Assembly: GCF_001425945.1 (NCBI RefSeq)
Contig: NZ_LMEB01000010.1
Span: forward strand, 186,001 to 250,000
DNA length: 64,000 nt
Source of the DNA: Brevundimonas sp. Root1279
Lineage (GTDB): Bacteria; Pseudomonadota; Alphaproteobacteria; Caulobacterales; Caulobacteraceae
Direction of reading: 5' to 3'
Below, piece by piece: positions 38,658-47,335 of the stretch (position 1 is the stretch's first letter; each line of letters starts with the position of its first letter). A program made the translations under genes and the position numbers. The notes under the pieces were generated by a model, which ran no database searches, had not been told where the DNA came from, and saw nothing but the letters and a program-made list of their open reading frames with translations.

Positions 38658-38673
38658 ATAACGTATACGTTAT
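38658..38673. promoter_or_regulatory. Perfect 16-bp palindrome, likely ArsR operator
   Basis: ATAACGTATACGTTAT is a perfect palindrome 20 bases upstream of the ArsR-type start codon and 73 bases before the divergent hydrolase gene. It stands out as AT-rich against its surroundings. Confidence 0.75.
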
Positions 38674-38745
38674 GCATCAAGCAGAGTCAACGCTCTTGTC
38701 CGATCCGGGCGCGCCGGCCTAGCCTCGCGTCTTCGGGAGACTTCC

Positions 38746-39720
38746 ATGACCGTGAACCGAAGAGCCGCCCTGGGCCTCGCCGCCCTGGCCGCCGCGCCGC
38801 TGCCGGCACGCGCCGTGACACCGGTGTCGCAGGCGACCGCGCCGCCCGATCCGACCGAGACCATCCGGCTCTGGCCCGGCGCTGCGCCCGGCGGCGAGAG
38901 GGTGACGGTCACGCCCAAGGTGGTCGAGCGCTCGACCGACCCGAGCTTCCACGACCGCTTCGCTCAGTACACGACCGATCCGATCCTGACCGTGCTGCGG
39001 CCCGAACGGCCCAACGGCGCCTCCCTGCTGCTGATCCCGGGCGGCGGCTACAAATGGGCCGTGGTCGACAAGGAGGGGCTGGACGTCGCCCGCGTCTTCG
39101 CCGCCGCGGGCGTCACCTGCTACGTGCTGCGCTACCGCCTGCCCGGCGACGGTTGGGCGGCCGGCCCTGACGCGCCGCTGCAAGACGCCCAACGCGCCCT
39201 GCGCCTGGTCCGCGCTCGCGCCGCCGCGGACGGCCTGGACCCCGCCCGCGTCGCCGTCCTCGGCGCCTCGGCCGGCGGCCATCTGGCCGGTATGCTCACC
39301 GCGCGCGCCGACGTGACCTACGCCCCCGTCGACGAGGCCGACGCCGCCCCCTTCCGTCCCGACCTGTCGATCCTACTCTATCCGGTCGCGACAATGGCCG
39401 ACCCGTACGTCCACGCCGGCTCCAGCAAGGAGATGCTGGGCGAGTCGCCGTCTCCCGAGGCCATCGCCCGCTATTCCCTTGAGCGGATGACCTGGAGCGG
39501 CCGCCCGCCGGTTTTCCTGCTGCACGCCATCGATGACGCCGCCGTGCCGGTCGAGAACAGCCTGCAGCTTCTGTCAGCCCTCCGCACCGCCCAGGTCCCC
39601 GCCGAAGTTCACCTGTTCCAGGAGGGTGGCCATGGGTTCGGCATCCGCCTCATCGGGGGCAAGCCGGCGTCGGCGTGGCCGGAGCTGGCAATGGCTTGGG
39701 CCGCGCGGCACGGATGGTGA
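38746..39720 (+). CDS. Exported alpha/beta hydrolase (carbohydrate esterase-like)
   Basis: The 324-residue protein has a Tat-like signal (NRRAALGLAALAAAP), LIPGGGYKWA as the oxyanion HGGG-equivalent, GASAGGHLAG with the nucleophile Ser (about residue 176), IDDAAVP with Asp (about 267) and GGHGFG with His (about 297). This is the BD-FAE/acetylxylan or pectin acetylesterase-like group that removes acetyl or feruloyl groups from plant polysaccharides. The gene diverges from the ArsR unit and could share its operator. Confidence 0.85.
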   Translation: MTVNRRAALGLAALAAAPLPARAVTPVSQATAPPDPTETIRLWPGAAPGGERVTVTPKVVERSTDPSFHDRFAQYTTDPILTVLRPERPNGASLLLIPGGGYKWAVVDKEGLDVARVFAAAGVTCYVLRYRLPGDGWAAGPDAPLQDAQRALRLVRARAAADGLDPARVAVLGASAGGHLAGMLTARADVTYAPVDEADAAPFRPDLSILLYPVATMADPYVHAGSSKEMLGESPSPEAIARYSLERMTWSGRPPVFLLHAIDDAAVPVENSLQLLSALRTAQVPAEVHLFQEGGHGFGIRLIGGKPASAWPELAMAWAARHGW

Positions 39721-39765
39721 ATGGAGCGCGCGATGGCTCCGGAGCAGACCTCGGCGATGGCAGCT

Positions 39766-39785
39766 ATGGGTGGAAAGCGGACATT
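39766..39785 (+). repeat. Left imperfect direct repeat flanking the barstar-like gene
   Basis: ATGGGTGGAAAGCGGACATT lies 19 bases before the barstar-like start. A similar sequence is on the other side at 40338-40356. The phrase is reminiscent of intergenic elements in related genomes, from memory. Confidence 0.55.
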
Positions 39786-39803
39786 GCACAGGTTAGCCTC
39801 CGA

Positions 39804-40322
39804 ATGATGTTCACAAGCGAAGCTGATTTTGAGCGAGCTGACTGGCCACTCCTCCAAAATGGCGCCGTCAATCTGTTCTGGAAGCCTGAAATCCTTGCCG
39901 ATGCCCGGGGAGAATTGGCTGGCTTGGATTATGAGATTTCGGAGGTTTCGTGCGGCGCTGAAGTCCCAAGCTTCGAGGTCCAATTATCTAACGCACTTAA
40001 ATGGCAAGAGCAGTTCGGCTATGAGCCTTGGACCGGCAATCTCGACGCTCTAAACGATGGCCTGAGATACTACCCGTTCGGTCCGTCCGGGCGGAGCGCG
40101 TTGGTACTAACAGGTTTTCATCACCTGGTTGCCGCCGACAGCGAGCGCGCTCACGTCATTCTCGACATTATAGAAACGGCAGCCCGCGACCATTTGTTGA
40201 ACGCGAAGTTGCTCATCGCTTTGGTGCAGACCGATGATCCCGGCTACTCCTGCCCGGATATTGGCGGTCGCAACGCGAGCTGGAACGGCCGCGAATGGTT
40301 GAACGCTAATCGCGGCTTGTAG
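39804..40322 (+). CDS. Barstar-like protein (orphan immunity-type gene)
   Basis: The 172-residue protein contains FGYEPWTGNLDALNDGLRYYP (about residues 74-94, quoted in part), which matches the barstar motif in which a G-N-x-D-A-L-x-D-x-L helix contacts a ribonuclease. The rest, including LVLTGFHHLVAADSERAHVI, also fits the barstar alpha/beta fold. Barstar proteins inhibit barnase-type RNases; none is encoded nearby. ATG at 39804 (or 39807) is assumed; no good ribosome-binding site is present. The gene is AT-richer than its surroundings and is bracketed by imperfect direct repeats, suggesting it is a transferred cassette. Family call by pattern. Confidence 0.65.
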   Translation: MMFTSEADFERADWPLLQNGAVNLFWKPEILADARGELAGLDYEISEVSCGAEVPSFEVQLSNALKWQEQFGYEPWTGNLDALNDGLRYYPFGPSGRSALVLTGFHHLVAADSERAHVILDIIETAARDHLLNAKLLIALVQTDDPGYSCPDIGGRNASWNGREWLNANRGL

Positions 40323-40337
40323 CGGCCAACGTCCGCA

Positions 40338-40356
40338 ACGGGTCGAATGCGGACTT
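40338..40356 (+). repeat. Right imperfect direct repeat flanking the barstar-like gene
   Basis: ACGGGTCGAATGCGGACTT matches the left copy at 39766-39785 in all but three positions plus one missing base. It starts 16 bases after the barstar-like stop codon. Confidence 0.55.
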
Positions 40357-40369
40357 CAGCATTCGAAAC

Positions 40370-40606
40370 CTACTCCTCCGCCGCCCCCTCCAGATCGGCG
40401 GCGTCGAAGTCGTAGTCCAGCAAATCCCCCGGCCGGCAGTCCAGCGCCGCGCACAGCTTGGCCAGGGTGCGGAAGCGTATGCCCTTCACCTTGCCCGAAC
40501 GGAACAGCGACAGCTGGGTCTCGCTCAAGCCCACCTCAGCGGCGAGATCCCGCGCCTTGAGGCCCTTCTTGACGATGAGATGGTCAAGGGTGACGCGGAT
40601 CGGCAT
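40370..40606 (-). CDS. YozG-like XRE family DNA-binding protein
   Basis: The 78-residue protein is a single helix-turn-helix of the Cro/XRE type: KKGLKARDLAAEVGLSETQL, then FRTLAKLCAALDCRPGDLLD. It overlaps the stop of the DUF2975 gene in TGATG, and DUF2975-YozG pairs are a known conserved arrangement. Its probable operator is the palindrome at 41135-41155. Confidence 0.88.
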   Translation of the reverse strand: MPIRVTLDHLIVKKGLKARDLAAEVGLSETQLSLFRSGKVKGIRFRTLAKLCAALDCRPGDLLDYDFDAADLEGAAEE

Positions 40607-41103
40607 CAGATCATCTCGTCCAGCTCGGCCTGGACCTTGCCCGCCTGCTCGGCCACGCCGCCCAGGAGGTACAGCGCGCCCCCGATCATGCCCAGCGTCA
40701 TGCCCGGCACGTCGAAATGGGCGAAGCCGCCCTCGATGGCGCCGATCAGGCGCAGCAGGTTGGTGACCACGAAGACGCTCAGCACCCCGCCGACGCCGAG
40801 CGCCAGCCCGACCCGCCGCAGTGCATGCGCCAGGGTCGGCTGGATCAGCCGCCCCTTGGCCAACTCGCCCAGGGCGCTGCCGATAGACCAGACGCCGAAC
40901 AGGTAGCAGGCCGGCGGCAAGCCGGAGATCATCGAGGCCCACAACGTGGTCGGATAGCCGCCGTAGCCGCGGCTCCACATCACCGCCGGGGCGATCACAT
41001 GCATCAGCGCCAGCAGAGCCCCGACGCTGACGACCATGAAGATCGCCAACCAGCGAAACTGGCGGCAGCGCTGGCGGAAGCGGTCGATATCGGCCTGGCT
41101 CAA
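40606..41103 (-). CDS. DUF2975 membrane protein
   Basis: The 165-residue protein has four predicted transmembrane helices (about 17-40, 55-75, 100-117, 128-148) and the DUF2975 pattern, with LFGVWSIGSALGELAKGRL between helices. It is coupled to the XRE gene downstream; in Bacillus the related YoaS/YozG pair has this arrangement. The role is unknown, possibly membrane-linked control of the XRE protein. Confidence 0.85.
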   Translation of the reverse strand: MSQADIDRFRQRCRQFRWLAIFMVVSVGALLALMHVIAPAVMWSRGYGGYPTTLWASMISGLPPACYLFGVWSIGSALGELAKGRLIQPTLAHALRRVGLALGVGGVLSVFVVTNLLRLIGAIEGGFAHFDVPGMTLGMIGGALYLLGGVAEQAGKVQAELDEMI

Positions 41104-41134
41104 GGTCGGTCTCCGAGGTTCGAAACGTGTCTCA

Positions 41135-41155
41135 TCTTTAATCTTGACTTAAAGA
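41135..41155. promoter_or_regulatory. Palindrome containing TTAA-N7-TTAA between DUF2975 and ABC genes
   Basis: Arms TCTTTAA (41135-41141) and TTAAAGA (41149-41155) are perfectly inverted around seven bases. The inner TTAATCTTGACTTAA equals the CtrA consensus spacing. A further TGACTTAAA at 41179-41187 repeats 41145-41153 directly. It may bind the XRE regulator or CtrA. Confidence 0.6.
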
Positions 41156-41206
41156 CGCGCCGTTCGCAACTTTATATCTGACTTAAACGAAACGCGAGCG
41201 CCCGCC

Positions 41207-42151
41207 ATGTCCGCCGCCATCGAGACCCACCGCCTCACCCGTCGCTTCAAGCGCCATCTGGCCGTCGACGCCGTGTCGATGACCGTGCCCGAACGGGCCG
41301 TCTACGGCTTCCTCGGCCGCAACGGCGCGGGCAAGACGACGACGCTGAAGATGCTGCTCGGCCTGATCCGCCCGACCGAGGGCGCGGCCCTGGTGTGCGG
41401 CGTCGACGTCGCCCGGGACCGCCTCGCCGCGGCGCGGAACGTCGGGGCCCTGCTCGAGGCGCACGGCTTCTACGGCAACCTGTCGGGCCGCGAGAACCTG
41501 GACCTGACCCGAACCCTGCTCGGCCTGCCGGCCACCGAGATCGACCGGGTGCTGGAAGTGGTCGAGATGACCGCCCACGCGCGCCGCCGGGTCTCGGACT
41601 ATTCCCTCGGCATGCGCCAGCGGCTCGGCTTGGCCCGCGCCATGCTCGGCGCGCCTCCGGTGCTGGTCCTCGACGAGCCGACCAACGGCCTGGATCCCGA
41701 CGGCATCGCCGACATGCGCCGCTTCCTGCGCGCCCTGCCCGAGCGCACTGGCGCCACCGTCCTGCTCTCCAGCCACCTGCTTGGCGAGATCGAGCAGACC
41801 GCCACCCACGTCGGCATCCTGAGCCACGGCAAGCTGGTGCTGGAGGGCGCGCTCGACCGCCTCAAGGCCGACTTGGCGCCCGAGATCGCTTTCCAGACCG
41901 ACGACAAGGTCCGCGCCTCGGCCCTCGCCGTGGCCCGCGGCTTCGAACTGGCGGAGACCGACGACGGCCTGGTCGCCCGGCTCCGGCCTGGCGAGGACGC
42001 CCGCACCGCCTCGGCGGCCCTCAACCGCGCCCTGATCGAGGCCGACATCGCCGTCTTCTCGATCGGTCCGCGCGCCCGCTCGCTGGAGGGCATCTACCGC
42101 GAGGTTTCAGCCCCGGCGCCCGCCGTCCAAGCCCAACCGGAGTACGCCTGA
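41207..42151 (+). CDS. BcrA/CcmA-type ABC transporter ATP-binding protein
   Basis: The 314-residue ATPase shows GRNGAGKTTT (Walker A), YSLGMRQRLGLARAM as signature, LVLDEPTNGLDP (Walker B) and SSHLL switch histidine, with a C-terminal extension (215-300) typical of bacitracin/antibiotic exporters. With the adjacent permease it forms an export or membrane-lipid related transporter. It diverges from the DUF2975-XRE unit, sharing a 103-base promoter region with a palindrome. Confidence 0.9.
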   Translation: MSAAIETHRLTRRFKRHLAVDAVSMTVPERAVYGFLGRNGAGKTTTLKMLLGLIRPTEGAALVCGVDVARDRLAAARNVGALLEAHGFYGNLSGRENLDLTRTLLGLPATEIDRVLEVVEMTAHARRRVSDYSLGMRQRLGLARAMLGAPPVLVLDEPTNGLDPDGIADMRRFLRALPERTGATVLLSSHLLGEIEQTATHVGILSHGKLVLEGALDRLKADLAPEIAFQTDDKVRASALAVARGFELAETDDGLVARLRPGEDARTASAALNRALIEADIAVFSIGPRARSLEGIYREVSAPAPAVQAQPEYA

Positions 42152-42879
42152 TGCTCGCCGCCCTGACCGTCGAAGCCCGCAAGCTGAATCGCTCGCTGGC
42201 CGCCCTGCTGGCCATCGCCGCCCCCGCCCTGATCGCCGCCTTCACCTTCTTCAACATGCTGCGCGGCAAGGAAGGCCAGCCGTGGGAGATGTGGCTGATG
42301 AACGCCTCAGGCATCTGGGCCTTCTTCATGCTGCCGATGAGCGTCACCGCCCTCACCGCCCTGGTCGCCCACATGGAGCACGGTCCCCGGTCCTGGGACC
42401 ACCTGCGCGCCCTGCCCCTGCCGCGGTGGAAGCTCTACGCCGCCAAGGCCGTCTGCGTTCTGGGCGTGATGGCGGTGATGAGCACGTCCGTCCTGCTGAT
42501 GACCTGGGTCGCCGTCCACCTCGCCGCCGCCGTCAAGCCGGAGTTGACGCCCATCGGCCCCGTCGAGCTGGCCAAGCACGCCAAGGCGCTCGGCCTGATG
42601 TTCGTGGCCTCCCTGCTGCTGGTCGCCATCCAGCTGTGGACCGCCCTGCGCTACGCCAGCTTCGTGCCCGGCCTGGTGCTGGGCATCGGCGGCACCTTCT
42701 TCGCCGTGGTCGCCACCTCCGCCAAACAGGGCGTCTTCCTGCCCTGGCAGATGCCGGTGAATATCCTGATCAGCTCAGAGGCGTGGCGGGCCCAGACGGC
42801 GTTGGCCCTCGGCGGGGGCCTGGGCGCGGTCGCATTGGTCGCGATGATCCTCCACCTGTCGCGACGCGAGGTGCTGTGA
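42151..42879 (+). CDS. ABC-2 type transporter permease
   Basis: The 242-residue protein has six predicted transmembrane segments in the ABC-2 pattern, with MEHGPRSWDHLRALPLPRWKLYAAK between helices two and three. Its ATG overlaps the ATPase stop (TGATG), so the two are stoichiometrically coupled. The substrate is unknown. Confidence 0.9.
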   Translation: MLAALTVEARKLNRSLAALLAIAAPALIAAFTFFNMLRGKEGQPWEMWLMNASGIWAFFMLPMSVTALTALVAHMEHGPRSWDHLRALPLPRWKLYAAKAVCVLGVMAVMSTSVLLMTWVAVHLAAAVKPELTPIGPVELAKHAKALGLMFVASLLLVAIQLWTALRYASFVPGLVLGIGGTFFAVVATSAKQGVFLPWQMPVNILISSEAWRAQTALALGGGLGAVALVAMILHLSRREVL

Positions 42880-43036
42880 AGCCGCGTCCATCCGCATAAG
42901 GCGAGCCAGGGAAGCGGGGCCGGTGGTCAACACGATCATCGGCTCGACTCCTGCAATTGCGAACCGTTAGCAGGTTCTCCCACTTGGCCGCGACTGGCAA
43001 GCCCCGATATGGTCCAGCCCTCAACGGAGTCTCCCA

Positions 43037-43375
43037 ATGCGCACTGACGGCAAGCTGGACTATCTCGAACTGCCCGGCGGCGATCTGCCCGCCGCCAAGG
43101 CCTTCTACGCCGCGGCCTTCGGTTGGACGTTCCAGGACTACGGACCCGAGTACGCCGCCTTCGACGAGGGCATCGACGGCGGCTTCGACGCTCAGGCGGA
43201 CGCCATCACCCAGCCCCTGCCCGTCCTGTTCGCCACCGACCTGGAGGCCATGCTGGCCCGGGTCGAGGCGGCGGGCGGCGTCGTCATCAAGCCGATCTTC
43301 GCCTTCCCCGGCGGGCGCCGCTTCCACTTCCGCGATCCCGCGGGCAACGAACTGGCGGCCTGGTCGGAGACCTGA
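43037..43375 (+). CDS. VOC family (glyoxalase/dioxygenase-like) protein
   Basis: The 112-residue protein has the single VOC module pattern: LDYLELPGGDLPAAKAFYAA, FGWTFQDYGPEYAAF, and FHFRDPAGNELAAWSE. It is the small single-domain type that works as a dimer with metal-binding. GGAG is seven bases before ATG. The stop is four bases before the next gene's TTG, so both may be co-expressed. Confidence 0.88.
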   Translation: MRTDGKLDYLELPGGDLPAAKAFYAAAFGWTFQDYGPEYAAFDEGIDGGFDAQADAITQPLPVLFATDLEAMLARVEAAGGVVIKPIFAFPGGRRFHFRDPAGNELAAWSET

Positions 43376-43379
43376 CGCC

Positions 43380-43787
43380 TTGCCCAAGTCGTGCGGCGAC
43401 TGCGGCCTCTGCTGCAAGCTGATGGGGGTCGCCGCCCTCGACAAGCCGGCCGGCAAATGGTGCGCCCACTTCGGCAAGGCTCGCGGCTGCTCCGTCTATC
43501 AGGACCGGCCCTCGGACTGCCGCGTCTTCAACTGCCTGTGGCTGCTCACTGACGCGCTCGACGAGACGTGGAAGCCGAGCGTCGCGGGCTTCATCCTGCA
43601 CAGCGAACAGGGCGGAAACCGACTGATCGTCGAATGCGATCCGGCCCGGCCGCACGACTGGCGGCGAGAGCCCTACCAGGCGACCCTGCGGCGTTGGGCC
43701 GAGGCTCCGGGCCAGGAGGTTCTGGTCTTCGCCGGCCGCCGCGGCGTCCGGCTGGACGCCGCCGACGAGCCGGTCAGGCGCGTCTAG
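43380..43787 (+). CDS. YkgJ-type cysteine-cluster protein
   Basis: The 135-residue protein begins with a dense cysteine cluster (CGDCGLCCKLMG), followed by WCAHF, GCSVYQDRPSDCRVFNC, a pattern of the YkgJ/zinc- or iron-binding cysteine cluster family. TTG at 43380 has GGAG ten bases upstream. Function unknown; iron-sulfur or zinc binding is inferred. Confidence 0.8.
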   Translation: MPKSCGDCGLCCKLMGVAALDKPAGKWCAHFGKARGCSVYQDRPSDCRVFNCLWLLTDALDETWKPSVAGFILHSEQGGNRLIVECDPARPHDWRREPYQATLRRWAEAPGQEVLVFAGRRGVRLDAADEPVRRV

Positions 43788-43803
43788 GTCCCGGCGCCGC
43801 CCG

Positions 43804-44826
43804 TTATTGGATGTCGACGGACTGGGCGATGCGTTCGGCCAGAGCGCGGTCCGCCCCCTCCAGGCTCATCGTCCAGACGTGGATTTCACGCGGCGCGTCC
43901 GGCCGTTGGAAGAGGTGCTCCATGGCGCGGCGCTGGCCGTCCTCGTTGGCGATGACCGACGCCCGGCCGCCGGCCTCGACCACTTCGCCGCTGTAGATCG
44001 GGAACTGCGACGCCGGGCCGGCATAGACCATCACGAACGATCGCTCGCCCCGGCGGATCGTATAGATGCGGAAATCGGGCCCGGGACGGCCGGTGACGAT
44101 CTCGAAGCCCTGCGGCAGATCGACAGAGAACGGCAGGTCCGCGCGCGCAACGGAATCGAGCACGGTCACGCCCGGGGCCGGCGGCGCGGCCGCGGCGGGC
44201 GCAGCCGTGGCCGGACGGACTGGAGCAGCCGGCGCCGTGGCGCGCGGCGCCGTCGAGGGCGCGGCGGCCGGCGGACGGGTGGTCGTTGCGGGGGCCGTAG
44301 TCGCGGGGGCCGCCGTCGGGGGCCGGGTCGTCGTCGCCGGGGCGCTGGCGGCCGGAGGCGTAGCGGCCGGACGCGTCGTGGTCGGCGCCGAGGTCGAGGG
44401 CCGGGTCGTGGCTGGGGCGCTGGCGGCCGGCGGCGTAACAGCCGGCCGGGTTGTCGACGGCGCCGTCGTCGTGGGAGCTACCGTCGTCGGCCGGGTCGTC
44501 GGAGCCGAAGTCGTCGGAGCGGTCGTCGAGGGGCGAGCCGGGGCCGGGGCCGGGGTCGCCGGCGCGGTCGCGGTCCGCGCAGCCGGGCGCGCGGGCGGGG
44601 CCTCGTCCTCATCCTCTTCGGGGGCCGGCGCGGGGGCCAGATACTCGGCCGGGCGCGGCGGGCCGCTGTTCAGGTTGCGGGTGAAATCGGCGCTCGGGGC
44701 CGCCGGCGCCGTGGTGCGCGGCGCGGTCTGGGTCGTGGCGGGCGGCGTCGTCTGGGGACGTGGCGCGGCCTGGGCGGCGTCTCCCGACAGGAGCAGAAGG
44801 GCGGCGGCGGATACGGCGATGCTCAT
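43804..44826 (-). CDS. Exported protein with long Thr/Pro/Ala linker
   Basis: The 340-residue protein has a signal peptide (about 1-20), a long low-complexity Thr/Pro/Ala region (25-220) containing repeats of TTRPAxTPPAASAPATT type, and a folded C-terminal domain (about 225-340) with RADLPFSVDLPQGFEIVTG. The linker suggests a cell-envelope protein reaching through the wall or surface layer. I do not recognise the C-terminal domain. Confidence 0.7.
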   Translation of the reverse strand: MSIAVSAAALLLLSGDAAQAAPRPQTTPPATTQTAPRTTAPAAPSADFTRNLNSGPPRPAEYLAPAPAPEEDEDEAPPARPAARTATAPATPAPAPARPSTTAPTTSAPTTRPTTVAPTTTAPSTTRPAVTPPAASAPATTRPSTSAPTTTRPAATPPAASAPATTTRPPTAAPATTAPATTTRPPAAAPSTAPRATAPAAPVRPATAAPAAAAPPAPGVTVLDSVARADLPFSVDLPQGFEIVTGRPGPDFRIYTIRRGERSFVMVYAGPASQFPIYSGEVVEAGGRASVIANEDGQRRAMEHLFQRPDAPREIHVWTMSLEGADRALAERIAQSVDIQ

Positions 44827-44905
44827 GGCCGGCAGCTTCGCGCCTCAGCCCTTCGACGGCAAGGCCCTCAACGTAAAGGCGACCTCAACTGTAACCAGGA
44901 TGGCG

Positions 44906-46606
44906 TCAGGCGACGGGCAGTTCGACCCAGAAGGTCGCGCCTTCGCCGGGCGTCGAGCTGACGCCGATCGTTCCGCCCTGCAGCTCGACGAGGCGCTTGG
45001 CCAGGGCCAGCCCGATGCCGTGGCCCTCGACGGTCGAGCGCTCGAGGCCCAGACGGTTGAAGGGCTCGAACAGCTGGGCCTGTTTCTCCGGCGACAGACC
45101 GGGGCCGCGGTCGGTGACCTCGATGCGCACGCCGTCGTAGATCTTGGTGGCGCGGAATACGACCGATCCGCCGGCGCCGCCGTATTTCACCGCATTCGAG
45201 GCGAAGTTGGCGATCACCTGGTTCAGACGTTGCGAGTCGGCCAGGGCCACCAGGCCGTCGCCTTCGCTGATCACCTGCAGGCGGATGCCCTCGGCCTCGG
45301 GGCGCAGGGCGGTGGCGCGACGCACGTCTTCCAGCACGCCGGGCACGTCGGTCGGCCGCAGCTCGACTTTCACGGCGCCGCTCTCGGCGCGGGCGACATC
45401 CAGCAGATCGTGGGCCAGGGCTTCGACCTGACGCGCGGTCTTGACCAGCATCTCGGCCATCTCGGCCTGGGTTTCATTGACCGGGCCGAGCTGGCCGGCG
45501 CGCCACAACTCGCCGATGCCGATGACGCCGCCGACCGGGCTCTTGATCTCATGGGCGACGTTGGCCAGCAGGCGCGACTTGGCGGCCGAGGCGCGCTCGG
45601 CGCGCAACTGGCCGGCCTTGGCGCGGTCCGACAGGCGGTCGCGCTCCTCCAGCAGGGAGGCGACGAGCAGGATGGGCATGCAGCCCAGCAGCACCATCAA
45701 CTGCGCGAGCAGGGCCTGGTCGGCCAGGTTCGGCCCGGCCGAGACGAAGGGCCCCTCGCCCGCCATGGTACCGCCCACCGCTGTAACGGCGACGATGACC
45801 AGGCCGGTCGCCACGCCCAGCACGCGGAAGCGGGCCGCGAACAGGATCAGCAGCGGAATGACCACGAAGCCGACCTGCACTTCGGACTGGAAGAACACGA
45901 TCAGGCAGACGGCGATCAACAGGCCCAGCAGGATGGCCGCCTCGGCCATGCGCAGCGGTTTGCGAAGCAGGACCAGTTGGCGGCGGCTCAGCGCCAGGCC
46001 GAAGGTCCCGATCACGGCGATGCCCAGGGCGTGGCCGAACCAGTAGGTCTGGAACGAGTTCAGGAAATTGGCCCCCTCCAGCGCGTACAGCGCGGCCGCC
46101 GACATGAGGGCCGCGGGCGCCGGCGCAAGCACAGCCGCGCTGAGCAGGAAGCGGCAGGCGCCGTCCACGCTGGCCAAGTTGAGGGTCGGCGCAAAGCGCC
46201 GCGCCAGCACCACTGCGGCCACGATCTCGAGCATGTTGGCGGCGGTGAAGACCGTCGTCAGCAGATAGGAATTGCCCGCCAGCAGCTCGCCCGCGGCGAT
46301 GCCGGTGGCCAGCAGCCCCCCGAAACAGAGGTCATAGTAGACGCCCCGGCCGCTGCGCAGCCAGACCGCCACCGCCACGCCGCCGGCGCCCCACAGGGCC
46401 GCGACCAGGCCCGCGGTGCGGGCGAAATGCAGGGCGACGACCACCAGGATCATCACCGAAATGGCGGTGAAGATGGGCAGCAGCGGCTCGCGGAAGAAGG
46501 CCGCCGCACTGTTCGTATAGACCGGCGCCCCGGCGCGCGGAGGTGCGGACGCCGCGGGCGGCGCCGTCACCGGCTTGGTCGGGGCGAGCACGCGGCTCAT
46601 GGTCAT
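44906..46606 (-). CDS. Sensor histidine kinase with multi-span membrane sensor (MASE1-like)
   Basis: The 566-residue kinase has about eight transmembrane segments (45-320) like a MASE1 sensor, a HisKA dimerisation region with the phosphoacceptor His352 in NVAHEIKSPVGG, and an HATPase domain with Asn471 (N box), TDRGPGLSP and EGHGIGLALAKRL. The response regulator is not next to it, so the cognate partner is elsewhere. It may sense an intramembrane or oxygen-type signal. Confidence 0.9.
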   Translation of the reverse strand: MTMSRVLAPTKPVTAPPAASAPPRAGAPVYTNSAAAFFREPLLPIFTAISVMILVVVALHFARTAGLVAALWGAGGVAVAVWLRSGRGVYYDLCFGGLLATGIAAGELLAGNSYLLTTVFTAANMLEIVAAVVLARRFAPTLNLASVDGACRFLLSAAVLAPAPAALMSAAALYALEGANFLNSFQTYWFGHALGIAVIGTFGLALSRRQLVLLRKPLRMAEAAILLGLLIAVCLIVFFQSEVQVGFVVIPLLILFAARFRVLGVATGLVIVAVTAVGGTMAGEGPFVSAGPNLADQALLAQLMVLLGCMPILLVASLLEERDRLSDRAKAGQLRAERASAAKSRLLANVAHEIKSPVGGVIGIGELWRAGQLGPVNETQAEMAEMLVKTARQVEALAHDLLDVARAESGAVKVELRPTDVPGVLEDVRRATALRPEAEGIRLQVISEGDGLVALADSQRLNQVIANFASNAVKYGGAGGSVVFRATKIYDGVRIEVTDRGPGLSPEKQAQLFEPFNRLGLERSTVEGHGIGLALAKRLVELQGGTIGVSSTPGEGATFWVELPVA

Positions 46607-46672
46607 TTCGGCTTCCGGGGAGGCGAATGTCCCCTTCGTCCTAGCGCGCGCTTCCTAATATCCCCTGAAGTT

Positions 46673-47335
46673 TCAGGCGGCGGCCTCGGCCAGCACCCGG
46701 TCGAACTGTCGCACCGCGGCGGCCGCTCCGTCCGGGTGGCCCCAGACCGCCGAGCTGACGGCGACGAAGTCCGCCCCCGCCCGCGCCAGCAGCCCGGCGT
46801 TCTCGACCGTAATCCCGCCGATCGCCACGCAGGGGACTTCCACCGTCTCTTGCCAGATGCTCAGGATCTCCGGCTCGGGACGATGCGTCGTCTCCTTGGT
46901 CGCGGTCGGGAAGAAGGCCCCGAAGGCGACGTAGTCCGCCCCCGCCTCGGCTGCATCCATCGCCAGTTCGCGGCTGTCATGGCAGGTCACCCCGATCATG
47001 GCGTTCGGCCCCATCGTCCGGCGCGCTTCGGCGTAGGAGGCGTCCTCCTGTCCGACGTGCACCCCGTCGCAGCCCGACTGCTTGGCCAGATCGGGCCGGT
47101 CGTTGAGGATCAGCGCCACCCCATGCGCCTCGGCCACCGGTTTCAACGCCGCCACCGCCGCCAGGACGGCCGCATCATCCACGCCCTTCAGCCGGATCTG
47201 CAGCGCCGCCACATCCCCGGCGTCCAGCGCCTCGCCGAGAACCTTTGCGAACCCCTCCACATCCGGGATCGACGGCGGAGTGATCAGGTACAGCCGACAG
47301 GGCGGACGCTCGGGGATCTGGGGTTCTCTGGCCAT
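46673..47335 (-). CDS. thiE: Thiamine-phosphate synthase ThiE
   Basis: The 220-residue TIM-barrel protein carries [50 protein letters not shown] and [13 protein letters not shown], all ThiE motifs. It joins the pyrimidine and thiazole moieties to thiamine phosphate. ATG 47335 is preferred to a longer in-frame start at 47371. No other thi genes are near, and no THI riboswitch was recognised upstream. Confidence 0.88.
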   Translation of the reverse strand: MAREPQIPERPPCRLYLITPPSIPDVEGFAKVLGEALDAGDVAALQIRLKGVDDAAVLAAVAALKPVAEAHGVALILNDRPDLAKQSGCDGVHVGQEDASYAEARRTMGPNAMIGVTCHDSRELAMDAAEAGADYVAFGAFFPTATKETTHRPEPEILSIWQETVEVPCVAIGGITVENAGLLARAGADFVAVSSAVWGHPDGAAAAVRQFDRVLAEAAA

